Below are positions 25,214 through 34,440 of a DNA stretch of 64,000 bases, one piece after another. The stretch covers positions 5,022,001 to 5,086,000 of the forward strand of contig OX359191.1 of assembly GCA_947172415.1 (NCBI GenBank). The letters run 5' to 3'. Below the pieces are notes generated by a model. The model was not told where the DNA came from and made no database searches. It saw nothing but the letters and a program-made list of their open reading frames with translations. Every line of letters begins with the position of its first letter. Within the stretch, counting starts at the first letter, position 1. The position numbers and the translations under genes were made by a program. This DNA comes from Chondrosia reniformis (lineage: Eukaryota > Porifera > Demospongiae > Chondrillida > Chondrillidae).

Positions 25214-26146
25214 CTGACCCCCAGTTGGTAAAGTTAATGTAGTTGTTGTTGCAAAATTGCTAGAGGACTTCATCATCCTTTTGACAAGATGTGTAGCTAC
25301 TTGGCGCTCCACTGTATTAGGTGTCTTAGTCAATGGGGCATTTAAAACTTGGCGTAAACTAGGTGTGGAACAAGTTGATACTTCATTGGAATGACTAGAT
25401 ATACCTTCCATATCTTCAGATGTGCTTGAAAATAAGCTGGCTGATGCTGGAGTACGTGATGAGCACAAAGTAGTAAAAGTGTTCAATTGAAGATCATTTT
25501 CATCGGTAAATGGTAGTTCAGAATCAGTTTCATTGATTGTAAAATTTGCTATTTCAGCATCTTCATGTGGTGGAATGACTCCAGCAAGATTGGAAAGAGA
25601 TTCTGTTGAAGAGGGTGAAACTGGTGGATCGGTTGACTCAAGAGATGGAGGTTTTATTTGACTTGTTTTTTGAATATTGTGTCCTTCAAGGTGAGTACGT
25701 AAACTACCCAGAGTTGCATCTACTTTGCATCCTTGCACAGGGCAGATTATTGGCAACTCTTTATAAATCGATAAAAAATTGATGCTGGCTTTGTGATGCC
25801 ACTTTCTACTATAATATAGCTACAAATGGGACACTTTGGCTCAGATGATGAGTAGCAGTAGTTAATGGCTTTAACTAGGCACTCTGCACATGTAATGTGA
25901 TTGCATCGTAATTGCAGTGGGGATATCAGTATTTCTAGGCATACTGCGCAAGTAAAGTGGCCTGCTATTTCAGATGTTGATGCTTTTGGGGTTAAATATT
26001 GCACTTGAGTTGGTTTGTATTGTGGGACACTGGCAGCTGTTTTTCTTGTATATGTAATTAAAGTCATCCTTGTTCTTAATTCAACAGATGTATGCTCAGC
26101 ATTAGCTTTTGGTGGTCTCCCGCCTCTTAATTGCATGTTGACAGAA
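25214..26146 (-). pseudogene. RAG1-like exon 3: RING finger, zinc finger, linker
   Basis: Opens after TATTGTAG. RING Cys/His spacing is seen in FTCAVCLEILIS, LRCNHITCAECL and PKCPICSY. About 25 codons later, after a one-base shift near 25758, comes IICPVQGCKVDATLGSLRTH followed by LEGH, as RAG1 has a zinc finger straight after its RING. A Ser/Thr-rich linker follows, ending at a GTAAGA donor at 25213-25208. Confidence 0.75.
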
Positions 26147-26450
26147 CTACAATAGGAGGTATACACAGTGGAACCTCACTCTAAGACTATACCATAGGGA
26201 CTGACAAAAAGTTAGTCTCGTAACCATCCCCAACTAGTCTCGTGCCCATCCCCAACTTACTTAAATTCTACAAGAATGGCTGACGCCTCAGAAGGTTGGG
26301 TCTGGTGGCAGGCAGAACCAAAAGTGGTCTGAATTCTGAGATTTATGTACGTACATATGTACCTATTTATTGTTGTGCATGGATGACCCTTTTAAGTCTA
26401 TACATGTATTATAAGATTAAAAGTCAGAGTTGGAATTTTTTATACCAAAC

Positions 26451-26829
26451 CTGCATGTAAGGCAGTCTCTGTGTTTTTCCCATGAGGATATATGCTGCTT
26501 GACATTTTGGGTGATATTTTTGTTGGACATATAAGCCTCTTCGTATCTGAAAGTAATGAAATTAAGTATGCTTTGTAAATTGCTCACTTAGTCATGGCTC
26601 TGTAACATGTGTGACAAAATACTCTTGGATGAATGTTTTCATTATCAAGTGAAACAGCCTGCCTGAATGCCATCTCCAATCTCTCATTATATTCAGCAAC
26701 TGTATGAAGACCTCTACTGTTCTTTTTACTTCTACTCAACAGGGTTCCAGAAACACGACAGAGTTGCGCCAAATTGGTAGCATGAATATCCATGGCTGGA
26801 GCTGCTAAACTCTTTACTATGCAGTCCAA
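26451..26829 (-). pseudogene. RAG1-like exons 1-2: N-terminal zinc-binding segment
   Basis: Exon 1 starts at ATG 26829 and ends at a GTGAGC donor (26587-26582); exon 2 is 26546-26451. The spacing NIHPRVFCHTCYRAM ... WEKHRDCLTC follows the RAG1 pattern IHPxxFCHxCWxxM ... WxPHxxxCxxC. An upstream LCRVSG resembles LCRICG but lacks the second Cys. The join completes a Lys codon (AA|A). Confidence 0.7.
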
Positions 26830-27176
26830 CAGCTATTTGGGCTGTTATATATCTGTGGGTCATGTGACCAGTGAGTTGCTATAGTCCAATTATATACATT
26901 TGTATCTAATATGTATGGTATGTCTCTACTCTTTATGGTAGCTTGTATATCAGTATATTAACATATTTCTGTGCATATATTATGTACATATATTTATATT
27001 TTTATGAAGTGGCAATTAGATGACTTGTTTAATATGGCAGGAAGTTCTACAGGATATACTTTGATTGTTTTAAATTTATGAGTGCTATATATCTTAGCTA
27101 GTTACTAAAGTAAAAGCACACCCACAGTCCGAAGCAAGTGATTGTAAAAGGATGTTTTCCAGGATCTGGCACTACA
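26830..27176. other. No recognised feature
   Basis: AT-rich sequence between the RAG1-like start and a TIR element. No promoter motif or terminal repeat of the RAG/Transib type was convincing. Confidence 0.4.
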
Positions 27177-27921
27177 TACCATAAATCTTCTATAAATTCG
27201 TGAACTTTTGAGACTTTTCAATTCTTACTTTTCGAAGTTTAGGAGGAAATATGTGCCTCTTCGTTCGTGTCTTGCGAAAATTAGAGACTTTTTGTGAAAT
27301 TAGAGGCATTCTGACGCCATTTTAGGAAGGTACAAAATGGCTGCCTCTGGCTCGTTCTTTGTGACGATATCTTGCGTTATTCGTGGGTATCATGTCTACA
27401 AAGAGGTTTGGAGCCCCAATATTGGAGAGAATTTCGTGTGCTTCGACGAGGAAGAGAACGTTCATGACAGGAAAGCGGTAGAAAGAGTCACCAGGAGATT
27501 CTTTGCTTGTTCGCTGCTGTGCTGGCCTCTTACATGTGTTACTCGCTGGCTTGAACCTCTGCATAAACACTGGCCACGATGACGATGACCCTGACGGTCC
27601 TGGCGAGACGTTGGCGAACTCCAACAGAGATCTCTGCCTAGTCTTCACCTCCTTCTCAGTCGACGCGCTCTGGAGATGGCGGTGGCTCCTCGTAACCAGT
27701 TATCTCAACGTCCAACGACATCTCCCAGTGCAACACTGCTTCTACGTGCGATTACCGTTGCTAGGTACAAGTTCCAAGGTTAACAGCTGGTATTACAATA
27801 CCCATTTTACACGCGCGTTCCCGAAATTAGCGAAAAGTTCGAATTTTTAGAGCGTGTCAGTGCAAGATCGCGAAATGTTTACGAAAATTAGAGTTTTGAA
27901 TTTATAGAAGATTTACAGTAC
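27177..27921. mobile_element. TIR element carrying a HIRAN-like fragment
   Basis: Ends: CCATAAATCTTCTATAAATT on the left and the inverse of AATTTATAGAAGATTTACAG on the right, each next to TA. Subterminal CGAAAATTAGAG-type motifs are present near both ends. At about 745 bp without a transposase it is non-autonomous. It is GC-richer than its neighbours, fitting captured gene sequence inside. Confidence 0.55.
27337..27480 (+). pseudogene. HIRAN-like domain fragment
   Basis: From ATG 27337 the frame reads MAASGSFFVTISCVIRGYHV, then YKEVWSPNIGENFVCF and EENVHDRKAV. This matches the start of HIRAN-type domains (RGYHVYK..W.P..GE......E..N..D..AV), which bind 3' DNA ends in SNF2-family proteins and also occur in stand-alone invertebrate proteins. 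After about codon 48 the frame stops resembling the domain, so it is truncated or frameshifted. An open frame on the other strand (27648 to 27322) is treated as a shadow. Confidence 0.5.
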
Positions 27922-28441
27922 CTTTTAATAGTGTATGTATATTGTGGAGTCTCAGAATAGCAGAAACATTCGTATATGCTACATTGTCCCCTGTAGGCAC
28001 TTAGTTATGTATAAATGAAGTACTAAGGTACAAATTCTCCAGAGAATGTTAGTCTGTTTGTGAATATAGTCCCAATTGATACCCGGAAAGTGGCAATTAT
28101 ATTAATTATTAAATGGCTGCACTTAAAAAGTACAAGAAAATAACATACTTTCAAAGGAAGTATATGATATGCATCCATTTGCAATTAACTGCATAAAATT
28201 ACACATCAAGCAGACTTAATTATTGAATCATTAAAACAGCCTACGCAAATTGCTTAAATGTCTGCTGTACAGTCAAAATCCTATTTTGACTGTACAGTTT
28301 TTAACTTTTTCATTTCTGAAAGCTCTTGAATTGTATGCCATAAATGGTGAAAATGCACATGCATGCATGTTGTATGATTGATCCTACACAAGGGGCAAAA
28401 AAGAATCATGCACACATATAGGCATATACAAAATGACACAC
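27922..28441. other. No gene; one short perfect palindrome
   Basis: AT-rich. The only structure seen is at 28265-28297: CTGTACAGTCAAAAT, a 3-base spacer, and its exact inverse. Confidence 0.5.
28265..28297. repeat. Perfect 15-bp inverted repeat
   Basis: CTGTACAGTCAAAAT, spacer CCT, ATTTTGACTGTACAG. There is no U-run or other sign of a known function. Confidence 0.8.
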
Positions 28442-28893
28442 CTGTTTAGGGGGCTGAACAGAACTGCATGAGCAGTTCTATAGGAATTCCAAACAAATGT
28501 CCATGAATGGTACCCCACACCTCATTAGTGTGTATCCCTATAGAACAGACAGTACTGTGTATAATGTTACCTTGGGAACATTATCACACTCTCTTACATA
28601 TGTACCTCTCCTCATTGATCCCTATTAGGCATATTGGGTAGCACAAGTGTAAACGTACAACATGTAAACACATCTGGTAGCTGACTTACTTGAAAGTGAA
28701 CCAGTTTAGCAAAGTTAGGGTAGGAATTGAAGGTCTGGTGAATGTAGGAAAAGGCCAGACACTGAATCTTCTTTGGTTCCTCAGGTTGGTCAGCAGAGAA
28801 GGAATATGAAGTGTTCCTTGAAGAGAAACTACTCCACATCCGTTCAGTTACTCGTGATCTCATGCAAAGCTGACAGGAACATCTCCAAACCAC
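28442..28893 (-). pseudogene. INTS2-like exons (Integrator subunit 2), decayed
   Basis: Two exons on the minus strand. The first ends ...PKKIQCLAFSYIHQTF, then NSYPNFAKLVHFQ at a GTAAGT donor (28689-28684). The second (28537-28442) opens after TTCTATAG with GYTLMRCGVPFMDICLEFL, then a TAG, and after a one-base shift ELLMQFCSAP. This matches the conserved C-terminal block of INTS2 around IAKLVHFQGY and GIPSMHICLDF, and the splice falls cleanly between LVHFQ and GY. INTS2 is a core subunit of the Integrator RNA-processing complex. No further exons are seen either side and the second exon is broken, so this is a gene fragment or pseudogene. Confidence 0.6.
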
Positions 28894-28899
28894 TTCCCA

Positions 28900-29424
28900 T
28901 CGGAGGAGGGCATGTATTAGAATATATAGAAATAACTAATTTCTTTTCTACTAATATATAACCTGTACATAACTGGTTGGTATCTTTTATTCTGCTTTTT
29001 GTATTATATTATAATAATAATATGAATGTGCAATATTTAATATGATATATATCATGCATTACTAAGTAGTCTTGACTTGTATAACAGCATCAGCTAAATC
29101 TACGCTTTCTTCAGTACGTACAAAAACGTATTATACTTACGTTATGTGTTGTAATAAAACGGAAAGAAACGGTGAATGAACACGTATGCCTGTGTAGTTT
29201 GAAAGGAGATTTCTCGGCTAAATCGAAAGGCCACAAAAAGACAGAAGGTATACCCATAGCGATGAATACTAGCTATTATTTGATATCTAAATGGAATTCC
29301 AAAAAACTCGCAGAGTGCAACTACGCTCTCTATTCATATACAATTGTTCACGTGATAAAGTTAATGACGTCATCAATTGCTTGTGTAAAACTAAGATGCT
29401 ACACATAAACAGCCGTGTCTTAAA
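28900..29424. other. No recognised feature
   Basis: AT-rich; a short open frame at 29172-29408 has no recognisable motif and is not called. Confidence 0.4.
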
Positions 29425-29690
29425 TTTGTAACTGCATTTATATATATATATAATAGAAGTTTATACGCAACTATCATAACACTTATTTTATACGTCAATA
29501 TAATACGAATTCATACGCAACTATTGTAACACTTAATTTATAGGTCAAATACATCTCTTTTGCAAATGGCGGCCGTCAGGAAGCTGAAGCTTTTCTATCA
29601 TGTTCAGGACACTTAAGCTTCCAAAATCGTTTGGAATACCAGTAGATAGCCATATTGAAGCCCAACGAAGTCGCCAAGTACTTTCAATTA
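29425..29690 (+). repeat. Dispersed repeat family F, copy 1
   Basis: Contains two tandem TACGCAACTATTGTAACACT blocks, then TTTTGCAAATGGCGGC, TCAGGAAGCT and TCAGGACACTTAAGC. The same order occurs at 63745-64000, and inverted at 42697-42885. No coding capacity. Confidence 0.7.
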
Positions 29691-29939
29691 GAAGCGCAAT
29701 GAAAAATGCAAGTAAGTTTGGTCAATATCTATGAGTCCTCGTTTGATTGAAGTAAATACTGTAATACTCCATCTGTATAGGCCTATGTCAGTCTAGAAAG
29801 ACGTTCTAATGTCTACGATCTGTGTAACATCTGTCAATACTAAGTTGTTATTGTAATTGAAGTTCTACCTGTGCAGCCTGTAGGACTGATTTTGTACAAA
29901 TTTTCAATAGATACGTTCTATGTATTTGTAAATTTGTAT

Positions 29940-30690
29940 GTTCTAAATCTGTCTAAAGTTGTTAGAGTGTAACTTGACAGAGGCCTTCTAAGTCTGTCTA
30001 AGGTTGTTCGAGTGTTGCTTAGTAGTGGGGTTCTAAGCATGTCTAAAGTTGTACGAGTGTGACTTGACAGAGGCGTTCTAAGTCTGTCTAAAGTTTTTCA
30101 CGTGTACCTTAGCAGAGGTGTTCTAAGTCTGTGTGAAGTTGTTAAAGTGTATAGCTTAGCAGAGGGGTTCTAAGCATGTCTAAAGTTGTACGATTGTAGC
30201 TTAGCAGAGGGGTTCTAAGTGTGTCTAAAATTGTATAAGTATAGCTTGACAGAGGTGTTTTAAGTCTGTCTAAAGTTGTTCGAGAGTAACTTGACAGAGG
30301 CATTTTAAGTCTGTCTAAAGTTGTTCGAGTATAGCTTAGCAGAGGGGTTCTAAGCGTGTCTAAAGTTGTACGAGTGTAGCTTAGCAGCGGGGTTCTACGT
30401 GTGTCTAAAGTTGTTCGAGTGTAACTTGACAGAGGCGTTCTAAGTCTGTCTAAAGTTGTTCAAGTATAGCTTAGCAGAGGGGTTCTACATGTGTCCAGAA
30501 TTGTACAAGTGTAGCTTAGCAGAGGAGTTCTAAGTGTGTCTAAAGGTTATGAGTGTAGCTATCTTTGCTGAGGAGTTTTAAGTCTATCTAAGTTGTATGA
30601 GTGTAGCTTGACAGAAGTGTTCTACGTGTGTCTAAGGTTGTACAAGTGTAGCTTAGCAGAGGTGTTCTACCTGTGTCTGATGTTGTCTGT
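29940..30690 (+). repeat. 45-bp minisatellite, about 16-17 units
   Basis: Unit roughly GTTCTAAGTCTGTCTAAAGT, TGTTCGAGTGTAACTTGACA, GAGGC. Two variants intermix: one with AACTTGACAGAGGC, the other with AGCTTAGCAGAGGG. Units drift at both ends of the array. Confidence 0.9.
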
Positions 30691-31159
30691 AATTATAGCA
30701 CTACAACTGTAACCTATCTCATTGTACAAATTGTGTAGTCGATCATCGTCTTTACTCAACCCTTTTTTAATTGCATGTGACATAAAAAGTCCTGCAATGG
30801 ATTGATCTCATGCTCGTGAAAGAGAGTTGATTAGACATTAAACAACCTTAAAATTAATATTGGTTAATTGTCTTAATTAATTAAATTAATTATCTTTTAT
30901 TTTCCCGAACCAGGTTAATTAATGAATAATTAATTACATAAATAATGCATATATATGTTTATAGTTCTACTAAAAGAAAATGTTCCCGCCTCCAGAAACA
31001 TTTATTGAATGGAGTCTAAAGGAAAAAAAGAGAAGAATTATTAATTTTTTTATTTTACATATATTATACATTCAAGTTCATAATTGATAATTGTTCATAG
31101 AAGTGTTTAATAGAGTATACCAGTAGGATTAACATGATTGGTAATAATAAGGCCACAGC
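30691..31159. other. No recognised feature
   Basis: AT-rich, with several TTAATTAATT stretches around 30850-30930. Nothing coding seen. Confidence 0.4.
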
Positions 31160-31245
31160 GACCGAAGGGAGCCAAGTAGTTTGAGTTCATTCGGGGGGCG
31201 GTAGCCCCACGAGTTTTTTTAACTCGAACTACTTGTTTATTTACT
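31160..31245. repeat. Dispersed repeat family G, copy 1 (terminal hairpin)
   Basis: AAGTAGTTTGAGTT and its inverse AACTCGAACTACTT flank GGGGGGCGGTAGCCCC and CACGAGTTTTTTT. The same hairpin is found at the end of family G at 34690-34905 and 63585-63640. Confidence 0.65.
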
Positions 31246-31249
31246 TAAA

Positions 31250-34160
31250 TATATAGGATGACCTTGAGGTTATTTCTGACTTTGAGGTGGTGTCAATGAC
31301 TGATTTTGTGGATAGATTCCATGCTGGAAGGGTAGTGGAGTGGATTCCAGACCACTCTGCATTTGTATGGGAGGTGGTGATAGACAACTCAGCAGCCAGC
31401 AATGTCTGTGATGATAATACAGAAAACTCCACTGGTGATAAGTTTAGGTATGTGGTCCCAGATGGTTACCTGGGTGGTAAGGAGAAGGAGGTTAGGAGCG
31501 TTGAGGAGGAGCTGCATAATTTTGATGGAGATCAGGCTCTTATGGATAGCATCTATGTTCAGCTGGTTGAAGTAATGTTTGGTGGGCTACAAAAGGTTAG
31601 GTGCAGATCAACGTATGCAGCTAGACGGAATCATAGGTGGTTTACTAAGGACCTGATGGCCTTGAGGAAAACTTTTCATCAAGCTGAGCATGTGTGGTTG
31701 AGAGCAAAGGATAGCGAGGATAGGAAGAACAAAAGGAAGAAGTATATTGTTAGTCGGAGAGCTTATGCGAATGCAGTCACAGGCTCCAAGAGGAGATTTC
31801 TTCAATCTCAACGACAAGCTTTAGAGAACCTATTAGGTAACCCTAAGAAGTGGTGGAGAGAAGTTAAGAAACTAGGCATTTCTAGTAAGAATCCACCTGG
31901 AGGTTTTGACAGAATCTCTGATGAGAACGGCGTGGCACGATCTGGTGAGGAAGGCAGGAAGGTCTGGAGTGAACACTTCAAGGAGGTGTTGCAAGGTGGT
32001 AAAGAGTGTCCCACCGGTTGCCATGCGTTGAATGGTGTGGCATAGCTAAAGGGCTAGGTGGGAGTAGTAAGGTTTTGGAGGATAAACTCACTCAAGAAGA
32101 AGTGATGTGGGCATTGGGTAAAGTAAAGAAAGGGAAGGCAGTTGGCAAAGATGGTATTTCTGTTGAGATGATGAGTGCTGAATGTTTGACAGATGTGTGG
32201 GTGAAATTGTTTAATGTCTGCTGGAAGTTTGGAGTGGTGCCCTCTTTGTGGAAACATTCAATTATCGTTCCAGTCCCAAAGAAGAAGGTGAGGGGAGTAT
32301 GTGACACCAAAAACTTTAGAGGTATATCCCTGACATCCTTGGTTTGCAAGATCATGTGCATGGTTCTGAACATGCGGCTGACTACCTTTTTAGAAACAGA
32401 AGGTACCTTGGTTGACGAACAGGGTGGTTTTCGCAGTGGTAGGAGTTGTAGGGATCAAATCCTGTCTTTGCTGTTGATTGGCCAGTCAATGCTGTCAAAG
32501 AAGTCAGATGGGATGCTAACAGCTTTTATTGACTTTAAGAAGGCGTATGATCAGGTGAACAGGAAGAAGCTGTGGGGTTGCTTAGAGGGTTATGGTGTAA
32601 ATGGGCGCTTCCTCACCTTCTTGAAGAGTTTGTACGGTGGTAGTGTGTCTCAAGCAAGAATTGATGGATGCCTAGGTGAAGAGTTTGAAGTGACAAAAGG
32701 TTTACGGCAGGGGTGTGTGTTATCTCCAGTTCTTTTTTCCTTGTATATCAACGGGTTGGTAACTGAATTAAAGGATAAGGATTGTGGGGTGATGTGTGAC
32801 GAAATTATGGTACCTGGTCTGCTGTTTGCTGATGACACAGCTCTATTGGCTGAGAGTGCAGATGATATGAGGAAGAGTCTCCAGTGCTTAGAAAGTTGGT
32901 GTGAGGAATGGTCTGTTGAGATAAATGTGGAAAAGAGTGCGGTAATGCACATGAGGAAAAGAGGGGTTAATAAGTGTGCTGATCATTTCAGTATTGGTGA
33001 GAAGGAGCTCCCATGGGTGTCTACTTACAAGTACTTGGGCTGTATGGTGGATGACAGTTTGGGCTGCTCAAGTATGGTGGAGCATCGGGTGGAAATGGGG
33101 TATCAGGCATTAGGTGCTTGGCTGCGGAGGTGTCGGGAGTCAGTTGGGGAGGTGAACGGCAGGTCGTTTATGCAGTTGATGCAGTCACTGGTGGAATCCG
33201 TGTTGTTGTATGGGGCAGAGATCTGGGGTTGCCATCAGAAGTTAGATGGGTTGAACCAGCTACAATTAAGGGCCTTGAGAATCTTCTTTGCAGTGGGGGT
33301 GCGCCACCCAAAGGTATCCCTGATGATGGAGGCTGATGCTTTCCCGGTGGTCTGGCTTGCAAGGGTGAGATGTGTTACATTCTGGTTGAAGGCTATGACG
33401 AATCCACTGTTTGAAGGAAGGATTTTGAGGGCAGCAGTGTTGGAGGCGGCTAAGAGTGGTGGAGGGTGGATGAAGAATCTGAAAAAATACCTGGAATGTT
33501 TTGGTTGGTGTGGAATCGGTGCCGAGGAGGTAAAAGGGCTGTCATGTAGAGAAATCACAATGATGTTACAGGCTTGCGCGAGAAGGAAGGTGGAAGATGA
33601 ATGGGATGGTGAACTGGTCACAAAACCCAAGTTGGCCTTGTTGAAACTTTTGAAGGAGAAAGGTGGTGAATCTCGATGTTTAGATGTGGCAGATAAGGAT
33701 AAGAGACGGATGATGATGATGGTCAGGGGTGGGACAGCCCCACTTAGGATTGAATGTGGAAGGTGGAGGGGTCTCGAGAGAGCGGAGAGAACATGTGAGG
33801 AGTGTGATTTGGGGAAGGTGGAAGATGTGCAACATTGGCTGCTGGAGTGCGAGAGATGGAAGGATGAGCAAGTGGACCTTTTTCAGTCATTGTCACGGGT
33901 AGCACTGGGGTTTGATTTGATGACTGATGATGATAAACTATTTGCCATTCTGGATCAAGGATGCAAGCATCACTCAATCCTTAAGATTATTTTGAAGATG
34001 TGGACTGCTAGATTTAGTTGACCTTTTTGATTGATGACTTAATGTTTTGTTGAACTGATTTATTGTCATGATGTATTGGTGTGTGCCTCATAGGACAGTT
34101 TGTCCTAGTGCTATGCATGTGGCACGTTAAATAATAAATAATAAATAAATAATAAAATAT
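31250..34160 (+). mobile_element. 5'-truncated non-LTR retrotransposon (LINE 1 of the window)
   Basis: Carries the end of the endonuclease domain, a reverse transcriptase and a C-terminal Cys/His motif, then a short 3' UTR ending in AATAAATA repeats (34130-34158), the usual LINE tail. The 5' UTR, any ORF1 and most of the endonuclease are missing, as expected from truncated target-primed insertion. It ends about 230 bp before the EIF2B1 start codon, in the same orientation. Confidence 0.85.
31257..34021 (+). pseudogene. LINE ORF2: endonuclease end, reverse transcriptase
   Basis: The first part (to 32045) starts inside the AP endonuclease, with IPDHSAFVWEV as its final SDH-type motif. One frameshift between about 32010 and 32040 moves to the 671-codon second part. 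RT blocks follow in order: KAVGKDGIS, FRGISLTS, EQGGFRSGRSCRDQI, AFIDFKKAYDQVNR (motif A), GLRQGCVLSPVLFSLYING (B), LLFADDTALLAES (C, catalytic FADD) and YKYLGCMVDD (E). A C-terminal CEEC...H....C cluster follows, then the stop at 34019-34021. The RT is otherwise intact. A related decayed C-terminus lies at 42890-43370. The clade was not determined. Confidence 0.85.
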
Positions 34161-34213
34161 ACCAATTAAAAAGACTGCGAATTAATACTTTGCGGTTTGT
34201 TATTCCTTATTCC

Positions 34214-34321
34214 ACGAAACACCGATTAACGCTCAGAGAGTATCGAAAATTGTCTGAGAACTGTTATCCAGGCGTTAAGGGCCCTGCCTTGCCGTTCTTG
34301 TGGCTTTCTCCAACTAACCAT
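34214..34321 (+). repeat. Dispersed repeat just upstream of EIF2B1
   Basis: Inverted partner of 12548-12655, sharing TAAGGGCCCTGCC and GCCGTTCTTGTGGCTTTCT. It ends about 70 bp before the EIF2B1 ATG, so it may overlap the promoter or 5' UTR (inference). No TATA box is obvious. Confidence 0.55.
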
Positions 34322-34391
34322 CTTCGTTTCACGGTTGACTGCCATATTGGCATAATTGCATTTCCGGTTCCGGGTGTTTCACACACCTAAA

Positions 34392-34440
34392 ATGGACGGT
34401 AATGCGCAGCCTGACCTTGACGAGACTAATTTAAAGAGAG
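34392..34440 (+). CDS. EIF2B1: eIF2B alpha subunit, exon 1
   Basis: ATG 34392 opens 16 codons plus one base (MDGNAQPDLDETNLKR, then G) and ends at a GTAAAG donor. The protein is the alpha subunit of eIF2B, the guanine-nucleotide exchange factor that recycles eIF2 in the cytosol; alpha binds phosphorylated eIF2 and lets the stress response act. The N-terminus of this family varies, so the start is chosen because it is the only nearby ATG whose donor phase (1) joins correctly to exon 2. The promoter is not evident; a dispersed repeat and a LINE 3' end lie immediately upstream. Confidence 0.75.

Larger units (their letters stand above)
22112..26829 (-). pseudogene. RAG1-like transposase/recombinase, spliced, decayed
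   Basis: About 13 exons read on the minus strand with matching GT/AG phases at nearly every junction: 26829-26588, 26546-26451, 26146-25214, 25141-24846, 24577-24371, 24299-24200, 24066-23984, 23936-23839, 23766-23564, 23476-about 23067, about 23037-22882, 22819-22633, 22422-22112. In order: an N-terminal segment like the RAG1 zinc-binding module (IHPRVFCHTCYRAM, then WEKHRDCLTC), an AT-hook-like RGGRPPK, a RING finger, a further CxxxxC...H...H zinc finger, then a core with candidate acids in KIGGDKGGG (Asp), HFVDYEYL (Asp) and LHAEHGAES (Glu). These match the order and context of the RAG1 triad. Lesions: a -1 frameshift near 25758 and stops at 24562-24564, 23753-23755, 23717-23719 and 23711-23713. 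It is therefore not a working gene as sequenced. It could be a fossil transposon or a decayed host gene. No RAG2/Kelch partner is visible nearby. Confidence 0.75.

Noticed and set aside
26165..26180. CACAGTGGAACC in a RAG1-like intron, which looks like a recombination-signal heptamer
   Set aside because: No nonamer at 12 or 23 bp, no inverted partner at the other end, and CAGTGGAACCTC is also a common end of pogo/Tigger-type repeats.
27322..27648. Minus-strand 108-codon frame opposite the HIRAN-like fragment
   Set aside because: No recognisable motif; the plus strand has the HIRAN pattern, so this is taken as a shadow, though a transposon N-terminus cannot be excluded.
21616..28441. A possible RAG2-like Kelch partner gene near the RAG1-like locus
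   Set aside because: No Kelch-type repeats or PHD finger read on either strand.
32006..33362. Several minus-strand and alternative-frame open frames across the LINE RT
   Set aside because: Shadows of the long plus-strand RT frame with FADD and other RT motifs.
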